A DNA stretch of 64,000 bases from Winogradskyella sp. (GCF_028282165.1 NZ_JANQIM010000048.1:1-64000), one strand, 5' to 3'. Shown: positions 25,434 through 35,116, numbered from the stretch's first letter. Program-made: numbers and translations. The notes: a model not told the origin generated them from the letters alone.

Positions 25434-25464
25434 TAAAGATACTAACAACTCATTGAACTACAAA
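25434..25464 (-). promoter_or_regulatory. Promoter of the DUF349 gene
   Basis: On the minus strand, TTTG at 25464-25461, exactly 19 bases, then TATCTTTA at 25441-25434 (one mismatch to TAnnTTTG). Spacing is the Bacteroidota optimum. The ATG is about 25 bases downstream. Confidence 0.65.
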
Positions 25465-25558
25465 GGAAATAAAAGTTGAGCTTGGCTTATTAATTATTTA
25501 TGAGGGCGTTTTGGAGTTTATACGTTTAAATGACTGTTAGCTCAAGACCATTCACTGA

Positions 25559-26320
25559 TTAAGACTTATTCCAAATATCCCAGGATTTTTCGGCCTGAAG
25601 TTTCAACATTTCCAACCCGTTAATTGTCGTTGCTCCTTTAATGTCTCCGCAGCTTAGAAATTTGGTTTGCTCAGGGTTGTAGATAAGGTCGTAAAGAATA
25701 TGCTTCTCTGTTATGGCATCATATGGAATGTCAGGACATTCGTTGACATTTGGAAAAGTACCAATTGGCGTACAGTTGATGATGATGTGATAAGATGAAA
25801 TGATATCATCAGTTAAGTCTGAGTACAAGAATTTTACACCTTCTTTCTCGTGCCGTGACACATAATCGTACTGAATTTTTAGCTTTTTTAGTGCATAGGC
25901 TATGGCTTTTGATGCGCCTCCAGTTCCCAGGATTAAAGCTCGCTTATGATATTTTTTTAAGTATGGTTTTAACGAATTTTTAAAACCATAATAATCTGTA
26001 TTATAGCCAATAAGCTTTTGGTAGCGTGTGATTCTTATCGTATTTACGGCACCTATTTTACGAGCGCGTTTATTCAAATCATCTAACATCGGAATTACTG
26101 CTTCCTTGTACGGAATGGTAACATTTAAACCTTTTAAGCCTGGAGTCGTTTTAATAATAGCATTAAGCTCCTCTATGTGTTGTATATCGAAGTTAACGTA
26201 AGAATGTGGCAATTCTTCGTGTTCAAATTTATCTGCAAAATAACCTCTTGAAAATGAATAGGAAATATTTTTTCCTACGAGACCGAATTTAAGTTTTGAT
26301 TTGTCTTGTGCGTTGTCCAT
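25559..26320 (-). CDS. aroE: Shikimate dehydrogenase
   Basis: 253 residues. It reduces 3-dehydroshikimate to shikimate with NADPH in aromatic amino acid synthesis. GLVGKNISYSFSRGYF near 13-28 contains the shikimate-binding S-x-S; GLNVTIPYKE near 63-72 holds the catalytic Lys; NTDYYGFKNSL near 104-114 holds the catalytic Asp; LGTGGASKAIAYAL near 127-140 is the NADP-binding loop; INGLEMLKLQAEKSWDIW closes the protein. It overlaps the DUF368 gene by 32 bp, so it is translationally coupled to it. Confidence 0.95.
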   Translation of the reverse strand: MDNAQDKSKLKFGLVGKNISYSFSRGYFADKFEHEELPHSYVNFDIQHIEELNAIIKTTPGLKGLNVTIPYKEAVIPMLDDLNKRARKIGAVNTIRITRYQKLIGYNTDYYGFKNSLKPYLKKYHKRALILGTGGASKAIAYALKKLKIQYDYVSRHEKEGVKFLYSDLTDDIISSYHIIINCTPIGTFPNVNECPDIPYDAITEKHILYDLIYNPEQTKFLSCGDIKGATTINGLEMLKLQAEKSWDIWNKS

Positions 26321-27308
26321 ACCATTCTAATCCTAAAACTATAAGGATTCCAAGGACAATATAAGCAATTGCAATATAAGTTTCGGCAGTAGCTTCAGGG
26401 AAAAAACGTTCATAGTTCCCAACAATCTGTGAACCAGTAGAATCCAAAATATAACTGCCATCACTATTTGTTTTATAGATGGTTTCTTTCCAAGGCCATA
26501 CCACGCCAAGTGATCCAACAATAAACCCTACAAGTGTAGCTAAGGTAATATTTTTGTAATGCTTTAGTATGTAATTAAGTACGTGCGAAAAAGTTACTAA
26601 ACCTGTAACTGAGCCTAACGTAAATACACCTAGGACTTTTAGCATGCGTATCCTTACCTCATCTTTTATGAAGTCAAAATTTCCTGAAAAAATTTCTGTA
26701 ATTGTATCATATAGTGCATTAACTGAATCAACCAGAAGTAATACATAATTTCCTAGCAAAATTAGAATGAATGAACCCGAGAAACCGGGAAGTGTCATAC
26801 CAGAAACGCTTACGATACCACAGAAAAAAACAAACCAAAGATTGTCATTTTCCTTAGCAGGATCTAGAAAGCTAATACTGATGCCTATAGCAGTACCAAG
26901 GATTAGCGCAGTTATTGTTTTTTTATTCCAAGCTTTAAAATCTTTACTAATGTAGTAGATGGATCCTAAGATCATTCCGAAGAAAGCGCTCCAAACATAC
27001 AGTTCGTAATTAACGATGAGGTAGTCTAAAATTTTAGAGACACTAAAATAGCTAACCACCATCCCTAAGAACAAAAGCCCTAAAAATCTACCATTGATGT
27101 ACTGGTAGAAGCTCCCAAAACGACCATTGATTAATAGCTTGAATGCTGTTTTATTGACACGCTGTAATGAGTAAATAAACTCCTCATAAAAACCAGCAAC
27201 AAAGGCTACAACACCACCAGAAACGCCAGGTACTTTATTTGCAGCTCCCATAGCCAAGCCCTTAATGATCAAAAAGATACGATCCTTAAAAGTTCTTGTG
27301 CTCTGCAT
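26289..27308 (-). CDS. DUF368 (PopT-like) polyprenyl-phosphate transporter, copy 2
   Basis: 339 residues, eight or more membrane helices. The hallmark KGLAMGAANKVPGVSGGVVA lies near 14-33, and a second half-copy, GMTLPGFSGSFILILLGNY, near 169-187, giving the inverted-repeat plan of the family. DUF368 proteins (PopT) have been linked to returning undecaprenyl phosphate across the inner membrane for reuse in wall and O-antigen synthesis. It is a paralogue of the gene directly upstream, which it touches by one base; both precede aroE in one operon. Confidence 0.9.
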   Translation of the reverse strand: MQSTRTFKDRIFLIIKGLAMGAANKVPGVSGGVVAFVAGFYEEFIYSLQRVNKTAFKLLINGRFGSFYQYINGRFLGLLFLGMVVSYFSVSKILDYLIVNYELYVWSAFFGMILGSIYYISKDFKAWNKKTITALILGTAIGISISFLDPAKENDNLWFVFFCGIVSVSGMTLPGFSGSFILILLGNYVLLLVDSVNALYDTITEIFSGNFDFIKDEVRIRMLKVLGVFTLGSVTGLVTFSHVLNYILKHYKNITLATLVGFIVGSLGVVWPWKETIYKTNSDGSYILDSTGSQIVGNYERFFPEATAETYIAIAYIVLGILIVLGLEWYGQRTRQIKT

Positions 27309-28276
27309 TAAGCTTTGTTTTTATGACGTCCAAGGTATTCCAAGATCAAGATAGTGGTAATCCCTATAACTGTAAATATGATGGCCAATAACATTTGATT
27401 ATCGCCTTCATAAGAAGATGGTAATACACTTTTATCCAAAAGCGTAACTTCTTCACCTTTGGAATTAATTCTAGTTTTTAAGATTTTTTTCCACGGCCAT
27501 ATTTTATTCAAAGAACCTATCATAAATCCCGTCAAAATGGCGAGAGTTAGATTTTTTTGATGCTTAAACATCCAATTTAATGCTTTAGAAAAAACTTTTA
27601 ACCCAACAACGGCACCGATACCTAACAAGGCAAATTTTAAAAGGGCATCCTTGAACAACTCCATATTACCATTGATTAAACCATCTCTTAGGTTGTTTAC
27701 CGTATCTATAGCTGTTTGGTAAGCCCCTAAAATCAATAAAATAAAAGCCCCAGAAACGCCTGGTAGGATCATGGCAATTATGGCAATGAAGCCGCAAAAC
27801 AATAGATAAAAAGGACTGTCTGGTGATGCAAAAGGTTCGGCAAGGGTAATGTAATAGGATAGAACAGAAGTCACTATGATGGCTATAATGATTTTTACAG
27901 ACCAAGTTTTTATTTGTTTGGCTATATATATAATACTTGCCAGAACTAATCCAAAAAAGAAAGACCACAATAAAATAGGTTCATTATGTAATAGCCATTT
28001 TATTAGTTTGGACAAGGACAAAATACTAATGGCAATTCCTGAAAAAAGCGCTAATAAGAATGTACCGTTTATGGATTTCCATGCCGTTTTAAAACCTTGT
28101 TGTTTCCATACTCTAAAAACGCTCAGGTTAATTCTATCAATACTTTCAATGAGTTCTTCGTAAATGCCAGAAATAAAAGCGATTGTACCCCCTGAAACTC
28201 CAGGAACAACATCTGCTGCTCCCATAGCTATACCCTTAAAAGCAACGATTAAATAGTCTAAAAAACGTCTCTGCAT
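27308..28276 (-). CDS. DUF368 (PopT-like) polyprenyl-phosphate transporter, copy 1
   Basis: 322 residues. KGIAMGAADVVPGVSGGTIA near 14-33 and AMILPGVSGAFILLILGAY near 166-184 are the paired half-motifs of DUF368. The rest is hydrophobic with a charged loop carrying KIWPWKKILKTR near 257, also found in copy 2 (VVWPWKETIYKT). Two tandem copies suggest either a heteromer or separate lipid substrates, which is inference. It starts 38 bp after the TPR gene on the same strand. Confidence 0.9.
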   Translation of the reverse strand: MQRRFLDYLIVAFKGIAMGAADVVPGVSGGTIAFISGIYEELIESIDRINLSVFRVWKQQGFKTAWKSINGTFLLALFSGIAISILSLSKLIKWLLHNEPILLWSFFFGLVLASIIYIAKQIKTWSVKIIIAIIVTSVLSYYITLAEPFASPDSPFYLLFCGFIAIIAMILPGVSGAFILLILGAYQTAIDTVNNLRDGLINGNMELFKDALLKFALLGIGAVVGLKVFSKALNWMFKHQKNLTLAILTGFMIGSLNKIWPWKKILKTRINSKGEEVTLLDKSVLPSSYEGDNQMLLAIIFTVIGITTILILEYLGRHKNKA

Positions 28277-28313
28277 TTCTTTTTTTATAAGAAACGCTAA
28301 GGTATGGATTTTT

Positions 28314-29720
28314 TTAGTTGGAAGCCTTTTTAGATTCTGAAATTATAGCCTTTATCATTGGTCTATCAACAAGTTTTGGAAATAGCTCACTGATGATAAA
28401 ACTGTAGTCGATATTAAGTCTTAAAGCATTTTTAAGGTGAAAGCGACCTTCATCGGTCTGATGCATGGTGAAATATAAGCCACTAAGCCTATATTCTATC
28501 TCGGAATTTTCTGGATAGAATTCTGCTGCCTGGGTTAAATTATAAATTGCGGCATCGTATTCACCTAGGGCAATTAGGATATCTGATCGATCTAACCATG
28601 TATCTAGCTCGTAATTACCAAGCTCTAAAGTTCGTTTGTAACCAATTTCTGCTTCTTCTAAAAAGTTTAAGCGCTTATTAATTGTAGCAAAAAGTTTCCA
28701 ATACAATACGTTCTCGCCATCAATATTCACTGCTTTATTGATATAGTGCAATGCTTTTTGATAGTTTAAACGTTTCATGTAGAATTTTGTAATGGCAATC
28801 CATCCTTTGTCTAACAAGGCATCTTCCTCAACCGTTTTTTTGAAGAACTGTAATGCCATGTCTTCTTTTCCAAGTTTCTCGTAGCAATGTCCTATTCGTA
28901 ATAGGGCAAAAGAGGTAGGCTCATCTAAAGCCAAAGTGATCTTATAATTTTCAATAGCTTCTTCGTAATGTTTTAGCTTTTCTAAAACTTTTCCTTTTTC
29001 AATATAAGCACCGACAAAGGTGTCATCTGAGATGATGGCAAAATCGAAGGCAGCGTTAGCTTTGGCATAGTCTTTTATGGCAAAATATTGGCGACCTAAT
29101 TGATGCCAAGCCACTTCGCAGTAGGGATTGGAATCCAAGAAGTTGTTGAGGTAAGCGATAGCATCTTCATTTTGATCCAAAAAATCGTAGCAGTACACAA
29201 TATTGTGCAGTGCTGAATAATCAGATGGATCGGACTCTAGGCATTTTTTAAAATAGATAACCGCATTTTCAAACTGATCTAAGAACAAGTATTCCATACC
29301 AATCAAAGCATAAAGATCGGAATCTTCAGAAGGTGTGCTAGAGACATCAATAGCAATAAGCAATACTTCTATCGCTTTTTCATGTTCATCTTGCTTTGAT
29401 AACACATTGGCCTTTTGAATAAAAATCTCTTCGTTATTAGGCTCTAAATCATGAAGCATGTCCAAAATATCATCGGCTTCAGAAAATTTATTCTCTATTA
29501 CCAATATCTCAACTTGGAATAATCTTAAGTTAACTGAGCTAGGATGTTGCGAGAGTCCGAGTTTAATAGCACGTTTTGCTAAAGAAATTTTACCATTTTC
29601 GAGATAATGGTGGATAATGTTTTCAAATTCATTTGAATCGAAAAACAAAATATCATTTGTTTTTAACATGGATTCAAATCTAGTAAGCGGAAAGTTTTCG
29701 TCGTCGTGACTATAGTTCAT
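28314..29720 (-). CDS. Tetratricopeptide repeat protein
   Basis: 468 residues, no signal peptide. Residues from about 40 to 450 consist of consecutive 34-residue TPR helical pairs, for example LFLDQFENAVIYFKKCLESDP, AIKDYAKANAAFDFAIISDD and LKHYEEAIENYKITLALDEP. TPR arrays act as protein-binding scaffolds; the partner is unknown. Co-orientation and 37-bp spacing with the DUF368-DUF368-aroE genes suggest one operon. Confidence 0.92.
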   Translation of the reverse strand: MNYSHDDENFPLTRFESMLKTNDILFFDSNEFENIIHHYLENGKISLAKRAIKLGLSQHPSSVNLRLFQVEILVIENKFSEADDILDMLHDLEPNNEEIFIQKANVLSKQDEHEKAIEVLLIAIDVSSTPSEDSDLYALIGMEYLFLDQFENAVIYFKKCLESDPSDYSALHNIVYCYDFLDQNEDAIAYLNNFLDSNPYCEVAWHQLGRQYFAIKDYAKANAAFDFAIISDDTFVGAYIEKGKVLEKLKHYEEAIENYKITLALDEPTSFALLRIGHCYEKLGKEDMALQFFKKTVEEDALLDKGWIAITKFYMKRLNYQKALHYINKAVNIDGENVLYWKLFATINKRLNFLEEAEIGYKRTLELGNYELDTWLDRSDILIALGEYDAAIYNLTQAAEFYPENSEIEYRLSGLYFTMHQTDEGRFHLKNALRLNIDYSFIISELFPKLVDRPMIKAIISESKKASN

Positions 29721-29971
29721 AAGCGGTTTAAAGATTCACTCGATAATCGAGATTTAAATACACCAATAGTTATTTTAAAATTTGAGGGCACACCTTTAAC
29801 TTACTTTGCTTCGGTTAACCCGATGTTATTCATTAATCTAAAATTACAGTTATAGCGTTTAGGACTTGAGTGTTTGGGTTTTTGTTTTTAACAAAATAAT
29901 TAACATTGTGGTAAAGGTTTATTAAAATATGTTTTGGGTTGATAATCAGAATTTTAAAAAGAGAAGGTAGA

Positions 29972-31147
29972 TTAAATACTATCTAATATGGAAGTGATGA
30001 TTTGGCAACCTTCTATAATTTCTTCTTTAGAAATTGTCAATGGTGGTGTAATTCTGATGGCCTTAGGTTCAAAAAGTAACCAAAATAGAATTAAGCCTTC
30101 ATCTTGAGCACGCAGAATAACCTTATTGGTAACTTCTTCACTCTCGGTTATGGCTGCAAGCATTAATCCTTTGCCTCTTATCGTTTTAATATGTTTATGT
30201 TGAAGATGTTTTCTAATGAGTTGTTCTTTTTCCAGAACGTCTGTCATTAAATTAGATTCCGTAATTTCTTTTAAAGTTGCCAAAGCTGCAGAGGCTATCA
30301 CAGGATTACCTCCGAAGGTGGTAATATGACCAAGTTTTGGATTGCTGCTTAAGGTGAGCATCATTTCATTTGAAGCTGTAAAAGCGCCTATCGGCAGGCC
30401 ACCTCCTAGACCTTTGCCAGTGACTACAATGTCTGGCTTGCAATTGTAATGTTCAAAACCAAAGAGTTTACCAGTTCTGCCAATGCCTGGCTGAATCTCG
30501 TCCAAGATAAAAACAGCACCAACTTCATTACATCGTTCTTGTACATTTTTAAGATAGTTGTTAGCGGGTTCAATAAAACCTGCCCCTCCTTGTATGGTTT
30601 CTAAAATTACAGCAGCGGTTTTCTCAGTAATCTCTTGTAAACACCAATCACAATTGAATTTAATGTGTTTAATGTCTGGGATTAGTGGTTGAAAAGGTGT
30701 TTTACGTTCTTCATAATCCATAAGACTTAAGGAACCCATAGTATTTCCGTGATAAGCATTTCTGGCAGCTATGATTTCTCGTCGTCCTGTATAACGTCTG
30801 GCTAACTTTATGCTACCTTCAATGGCTTCAGTTCCAGAATTAACCAAGTAGGTGGTTTCTAAGGGATTTGGCAAATGATTGGCTAAAAATTTTGATAGCT
30901 CAAGCGCTGGTTCTTGAATATATTCGCCATAAACCATAACATGTAAGTACTTATCTAATTGTACCTTTACAGCCTCAACAACTTTAGGATGCGAATGTCC
31001 TAAACTACAAGCTGAAACTCCAGCTACAAAATCGAGATAAGCTTTTCCTTTTGTATCATAAATATAAGATCCCTTTGCGTGGCTAATTACCATAGCCAAG
31101 GGGTGTGGTGTGGTTTGCGCCTGATATTTTAAAAAGTCCTTGTGCAA
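29972..31147 (-). CDS. PLP-dependent class III aminotransferase (acetylornithine/aspartate aminotransferase family)
   Basis: 391 residues. YLDFVAGVSACSLGHSHPKVVEAV near 37-60, LVNSGTEAIEGSIKLAR near 104-120 (phosphate-binding loop), FILDEIQPGIGRTGKLFGFEH near 210-230 (cofactor-ring Asp) and VVTGKGLGGGLPIGAF near 239-254 with the PLP Lys are all present. Class III enzymes swap an amino group between ornithine, lysine or omega-amino acids and 2-oxoglutarate. The exact substrate is unclear because arginine genes are absent here. Its start codon directly abuts the OstA gene stop, a gene order often seen in Flavobacteriaceae. Confidence 0.9.
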   Translation of the reverse strand: MHKDFLKYQAQTTPHPLAMVISHAKGSYIYDTKGKAYLDFVAGVSACSLGHSHPKVVEAVKVQLDKYLHVMVYGEYIQEPALELSKFLANHLPNPLETTYLVNSGTEAIEGSIKLARRYTGRREIIAARNAYHGNTMGSLSLMDYEERKTPFQPLIPDIKHIKFNCDWCLQEITEKTAAVILETIQGGAGFIEPANNYLKNVQERCNEVGAVFILDEIQPGIGRTGKLFGFEHYNCKPDIVVTGKGLGGGLPIGAFTASNEMMLTLSSNPKLGHITTFGGNPVIASAALATLKEITESNLMTDVLEKEQLIRKHLQHKHIKTIRGKGLMLAAITESEEVTNKVILRAQDEGLILFWLLFEPKAIRITPPLTISKEEIIEGCQIITSILDSI

Positions 31148-33274
31148 TTATTGACCTTCTTTTTCTTTGACCTTCTTTTTCTCTTCTTTATTTTCAAGGG
31201 GTTTATCGCCAGGTTTCAGTAGTGACTTTGTCTTATCCTGTGGTATAAGCTCAATGCTATCTTTTAATTGTTCTTTATCTTCAAGGGGTTTATCACCAAG
31301 TTTTAGTAGTGACTTTGTTTTGTCCTGTGGTATAAGCTCAATGCTATCTTTTAATTGTTGTTTGTCTTGAAGGGATTTGTCACCAAGTTTTAGTAGTGAC
31401 TTTGTTTTGTCCTGTGGTATAAGCTCAATGCTGTCTTTTAATTGTTCTTTATCTTCAAGGGTTTTGTTTACAGGTTTTAATGGTTGCTTCATTGTATCCT
31501 GTAATTGAAGTCTAATACTATCCTTTGGATGCTCTGTTTGTTCTTGTTCACTTTCTTTTATTGGTAAGTTACGGGCTGCTTTGTTGGGTTTGTTGGGTAC
31601 AGCTTCACTAGCTTCCTCAATGCGTTCCATAACACTATCATCTACAAAATCTTCTGGAGGCACATAGTCCTCAAGACCTGTGATTTTTGGCAATACCAAA
31701 GGCGGATCATCTTTAAATAAATCCTCAACGGATAGTGGACGTTCTTCGCCTCTCCAATCAAATCCCCTAAGTCGTTTTGAACTTCTTGGAAAGTCTGCTT
31801 CGGGAAAAATATTACCGTCTATTTGGTTATTAAAACGCACTTCGTCTATGGCTTGGTCCACGATTTGAATATTGATACTGCCTGATTTCGATTTTTGTAT
31901 ACCGATCAACTCATTGGCATCATTTCGCATATAACGAATAGTTTCGGCATTTTTAATAATGTCTACATTATATATTTCATTATCCCTGAACAATCCGATA
32001 AGCCGTTGACCTTTTATCTGATTAAAGCCATCTTCACTCAATGTATCCTTACTCACCAAGAACGCATTATTAAATACCTTTAAGGAATCTAATTTTTCAG
32101 TTTCGACATTAGAAATCAAATGAATAGTATCACCAGTCATCTGATTGCCTAAATTCCAAAGTACAGGTTTTCTGGCCAAGGCAAAAACATCTGTAGAGCT
32201 ATAGCGTGCCAAATTAATCAATTGTGTAAGTCCTGTTTTGTGATCTACATGAATGGAGTCGGCTTTACCAGCCAAATCACTTTTGTATAGCTTGGCGTTA
32301 TAATAAGCTCTTGTGATTCGGTTATCTTCTTTCCCCGTTACCATTAATGTATCCGCATGCAAATACACTGAATCTTGTTCCTGAACGGTTATCGCCAGTG
32401 CTCGTTTAGTGATAAAAACGGAATCCTTATCGCGCCACACCTCGGCATAGTGCCCTTTTACAATACTGTTATTTATGGTGTCGGTAACTGTAATATTGTT
32501 GGTGGCTGAAGCAAAACTTCGATTGCGGTCAAAATAAATGCTATCGCCTTCTACGGTTCTATTGTCGTAATAGACTTTAGCATTACGCTGAAAATAACCT
32601 GTATTGGCATTGGTATCATAGAAGCCTCGTTCTGTGTAGATTCTACTTGTTTCTCCCACTATGGTCGAGGGTCCAAACAAGTAAGCGTGGCCATTGTCTG
32701 GGAAGAAATCGAGACGCTCTGTATTGAGTGTATAATCTGGATTTACGAGTATTACATTTTTGGTAAACTGGTATTTTTTGGCAGTCATGTAATAACGCCC
32801 AATCTGGCTTGTAATGGTGCCCGAAGAATCCTTAACGACTTTACCATTGGTATTGTAATAGGCAAGCTGCCGTGTTCGATCAAAATAAAGCTTATCTGTT
32901 GTTAACACAGATTGCGGTTCGGTTAAAACCACATCGCCTTGGGCAAATGCCAATTCCGTTTTACCACTGTATTCTACATATTTGGCTACCATGGAAATGG
33001 AGTCGCCTTGTTTCATATTCACATTGCTAAAAGCTTCTATATAATCTTGATCTTCGTAATAGATGGCTTTATCGCACCACATATTAACCCCTTTGTGTAT
33101 AAAATGGACTTGTTGCGATTCGTCACGTAGAAAAACCAAAGCACCATCTTCAATTTCTGGGTCAGATGCTGCTATACCTGCGTACTCAATGGTTATTTTC
33201 TGTTTTCCTTGAGAAAAACTGAAAGTAGAAAAGCAAAGTGCAAAAATTAAAATTAGATTATTTAAACGATTCAA
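31148..33274 (-). CDS. OstA/LptA-like family protein with repetitive C-terminal tail
   Basis: About 708 residues from a TTG at 33274, giving the signal peptide MNRLNNLILIFALCFSTFSFSQ. The frame can be extended to a GTG at 33301, but that codon lies on a promoter-like TTACTTTG (33291-33298). Residues 25-500 are a beta-jellyroll/OstA-type solenoid with blocks such as ANTGYFQRNAKVYYDNRTVEGDSIYFDRN and LTEPQSVLTTDKLYFDRTRQ, as in the periplasmic LPS-transport bridge. The C-terminal about 120 residues are charged and include three 29-residue direct repeats. It is expected in the periplasm. It sits between purA and the aminotransferase gene. Confidence 0.85.
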   Translation of the reverse strand: MNRLNNLILIFALCFSTFSFSQGKQKITIEYAGIAASDPEIEDGALVFLRDESQQVHFIHKGVNMWCDKAIYYEDQDYIEAFSNVNMKQGDSISMVAKYVEYSGKTELAFAQGDVVLTEPQSVLTTDKLYFDRTRQLAYYNTNGKVVKDSSGTITSQIGRYYMTAKKYQFTKNVILVNPDYTLNTERLDFFPDNGHAYLFGPSTIVGETSRIYTERGFYDTNANTGYFQRNAKVYYDNRTVEGDSIYFDRNRSFASATNNITVTDTINNSIVKGHYAEVWRDKDSVFITKRALAITVQEQDSVYLHADTLMVTGKEDNRITRAYYNAKLYKSDLAGKADSIHVDHKTGLTQLINLARYSSTDVFALARKPVLWNLGNQMTGDTIHLISNVETEKLDSLKVFNNAFLVSKDTLSEDGFNQIKGQRLIGLFRDNEIYNVDIIKNAETIRYMRNDANELIGIQKSKSGSINIQIVDQAIDEVRFNNQIDGNIFPEADFPRSSKRLRGFDWRGEERPLSVEDLFKDDPPLVLPKITGLEDYVPPEDFVDDSVMERIEEASEAVPNKPNKAARNLPIKESEQEQTEHPKDSIRLQLQDTMKQPLKPVNKTLEDKEQLKDSIELIPQDKTKSLLKLGDKSLQDKQQLKDSIELIPQDKTKSLLKLGDKPLEDKEQLKDSIELIPQDKTKSLLKPGDKPLENKEEKKKVKEKEGQ
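31196..31456 (-). repeat. Three in-frame 87-bp direct repeats in the OstA-like gene
   Basis: Units 31196-31282, 31283-31369 and 31370-31456 each encode 29 residues (core KDSIELIPQDKTKSLLK). They are nearly identical at the DNA level, so the expansion is recent. A degenerate fourth unit precedes them (KDSIRLQLQDTMKQPLKP). Confidence 0.9.
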
Positions 33275-33360
33275 AGCTATATGTTTCTTGCAAAGTAACA
33301 CTTATAGATTTGCTTTAGTATTGGTTAACAGTTTTTTTAACAAAAGAAAAGAGCTTAAAA

Positions 33361-34641
33361 TTATAGCTCCTTCCTCACAATCGTCTGTTTACGATCAGGT
33401 CCGACGGACACAATAGTAATAGGAATACTGAGTTCATTTTCCAAGAACTCTACATAGTCATTAAACTCCTTAGGTAATTGAGACGCTTCGGTCATTGCTG
33501 TTAAATCCTCTGACCAACCTTTTATATCGGTATAGATTGGTGACACATTTTCGGCTTCAATATTATAAGGCAAATGGTTAATGGTTTCTCCTTTATAATT
33601 ATAGGCTGTACATACTTTTAAAGTGTCGAAACCAGATAATACATCACCTTTCATCATAATAAGTTGGGTAACACCATTAACTTGGCAAGCATAACGCAAA
33701 GCGACTAAGTCTAACCAACCACAACGTCTTGGGCGACCTGTGGTAGCTCCAAATTCATGACCAACGCGTCCCATGGTTTCACCTGCTTCATCAAATAGCT
33801 CGGTTGGGAATGGTCCTGAACCCACGCGAGTTGTGTATGCTTTAAAGATACCAAACACATCACCAATTTTGCTTGGCGCAACTCCTAAACCCGTACAAGC
33901 TCCGGCAGCAGTTGTGTTAGATGAGGTTACAAAAGGGTAGGTTCCGAAATCTATATCGAGTAATGAGCCTTGAGCACCTTCGGCCAAAATAGATTGCCCA
34001 GCGGTTTGTGCTTGATGGATATATTCTTCAGAATCTATAAACTTTAAGGTTTTTAGGGTATTGATACCTTCAAAGAAGTCGGTTTCTAAATCCTCTAAAT
34101 CGTATTGAATATCCACATCATAGAAATCGATCATAGCTTCATGCTTATCCGCTAAAGCTCTATATTTTTTCTTCCAGTTAGATAGTTCAATATCACCAAC
34201 TCTAATGCCGTTTCTACCGGTTTTATCCATGTATGTTGGTCCGATACCTTTGAGTGTTGAACCTATTTTCGCCTTCCCTTTCGAAGCTTCACTCGCAGCG
34301 TCCAATAAGCGATGTGTAGGTAAAATAATATGTGCCTTGCGCGAGATGTAAAGGGATTTTTTATAATCAACATTTTGCTCATCTAACTTGTCGAGTTCTT
34401 TTTTAAATATTACAGGATCAATAACTACGCCATTGCCCACAAGATTTATGGTGTTGTCGTGAAAAATTCCGGAAGGGATTGTGTGCAAAACGTGCTTACG
34501 TCCATTAAAGACTAAAGTGTGACCAGCATTTGGTCCTCCTTGAAATCTTGCAATAATATCATATTTAGAGGTGAATACGTCAACAATTTTCCCTTTGCCT
34601 TCGTCACCCCATTGTAAACCTAGTAGTAAATCTACCGCCAT
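33361..34641 (-). CDS. purA: Adenylosuccinate synthetase
   Basis: 426 residues, full length. It joins IMP and aspartate with GTP hydrolysis in AMP synthesis. LLLGLQWGDEGKGKIVD at 5-21 is the GTP-binding/catalytic loop, RFQGGPNAGHT near 32-42 the IMP loop, STLKGIGPTYMDKTGR near 127-142, and GATTGRPRRCGWLDL near 294-308 holds the IMP Arg and the switch to GTP/Asp binding. It lies 13 bp downstream of the Fur family gene and upstream of the OstA gene on the same strand. Confidence 0.97.
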   Translation of the reverse strand: MAVDLLLGLQWGDEGKGKIVDVFTSKYDIIARFQGGPNAGHTLVFNGRKHVLHTIPSGIFHDNTINLVGNGVVIDPVIFKKELDKLDEQNVDYKKSLYISRKAHIILPTHRLLDAASEASKGKAKIGSTLKGIGPTYMDKTGRNGIRVGDIELSNWKKKYRALADKHEAMIDFYDVDIQYDLEDLETDFFEGINTLKTLKFIDSEEYIHQAQTAGQSILAEGAQGSLLDIDFGTYPFVTSSNTTAAGACTGLGVAPSKIGDVFGIFKAYTTRVGSGPFPTELFDEAGETMGRVGHEFGATTGRPRRCGWLDLVALRYACQVNGVTQLIMMKGDVLSGFDTLKVCTAYNYKGETINHLPYNIEAENVSPIYTDIKGWSEDLTAMTEASQLPKEFNDYVEFLENELSIPITIVSVGPDRKQTIVRKEL

Positions 34642-34654
34642 GTTAAAAAGTTAG

Positions 34655-35107
34655 TTAGTCGTCTGCTTTACGGTTGCCGTAAAAGTATAGTGAATGATTA
34701 GTTATCTCAATATCAAAAACCTCTTCAATGGTTTTTTTTATGGATTGAATGCGAGGATCGCAGAATTCTATAACTTCACCAGTATCTGTGAGAATGACAT
34801 GATCGTGCTGCTTATCGAAATAGGACTTTTCGTAATGGGCCTGATTTTGCCCAAATTGGTGTTTGCGAACCAGATCACATTCTAACAGCAATTCTATGGT
34901 ATTGTAAAGTGTGGCTCTACTTACACGATAGTTTTTATTCTTCATTTTGATATATAAGGACTCAATATCAAAATGTTCTTCACTATCGTATATCTCTTGA
35001 AGAATGGCATAGCGCTCTGGAGTTTTTCTATGGCCTTTATCTTCAAGGAATTGCGTAAATACACGTTTTACGATTTCCTGATTACTTTCTTCTGTTGTTG
35101 CATTCAT
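34655..35107 (-). CDS. Fur family transcriptional regulator
   Basis: 150 residues from the ATG at 35107. A longer frame starts at a TTG at 35119, but that codon is part of the -7 box TAAATTTG. The winged helix is clear (HRKTPERYAILQEIYDSEEHFDIESLY, RVSRATLYNTIELLLECDLV). The metal site KQHDHVIL is kept, but the usual structural zinc pair C-x-x-C is replaced (ILTDTGEVIEFCD keeps a single Cys). It is therefore a Fur/PerR-type repressor with altered zinc binding. Position between RelA/SpoT and purA is conserved in flavobacteria as far as I recall. Confidence 0.9.
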   Translation of the reverse strand: MNATTEESNQEIVKRVFTQFLEDKGHRKTPERYAILQEIYDSEEHFDIESLYIKMKNKNYRVSRATLYNTIELLLECDLVRKHQFGQNQAHYEKSYFDKQHDHVILTDTGEVIEFCDPRIQSIKKTIEEVFDIEITNHSLYFYGNRKADD

Positions 35108-35116
35108 AATAAGGTG

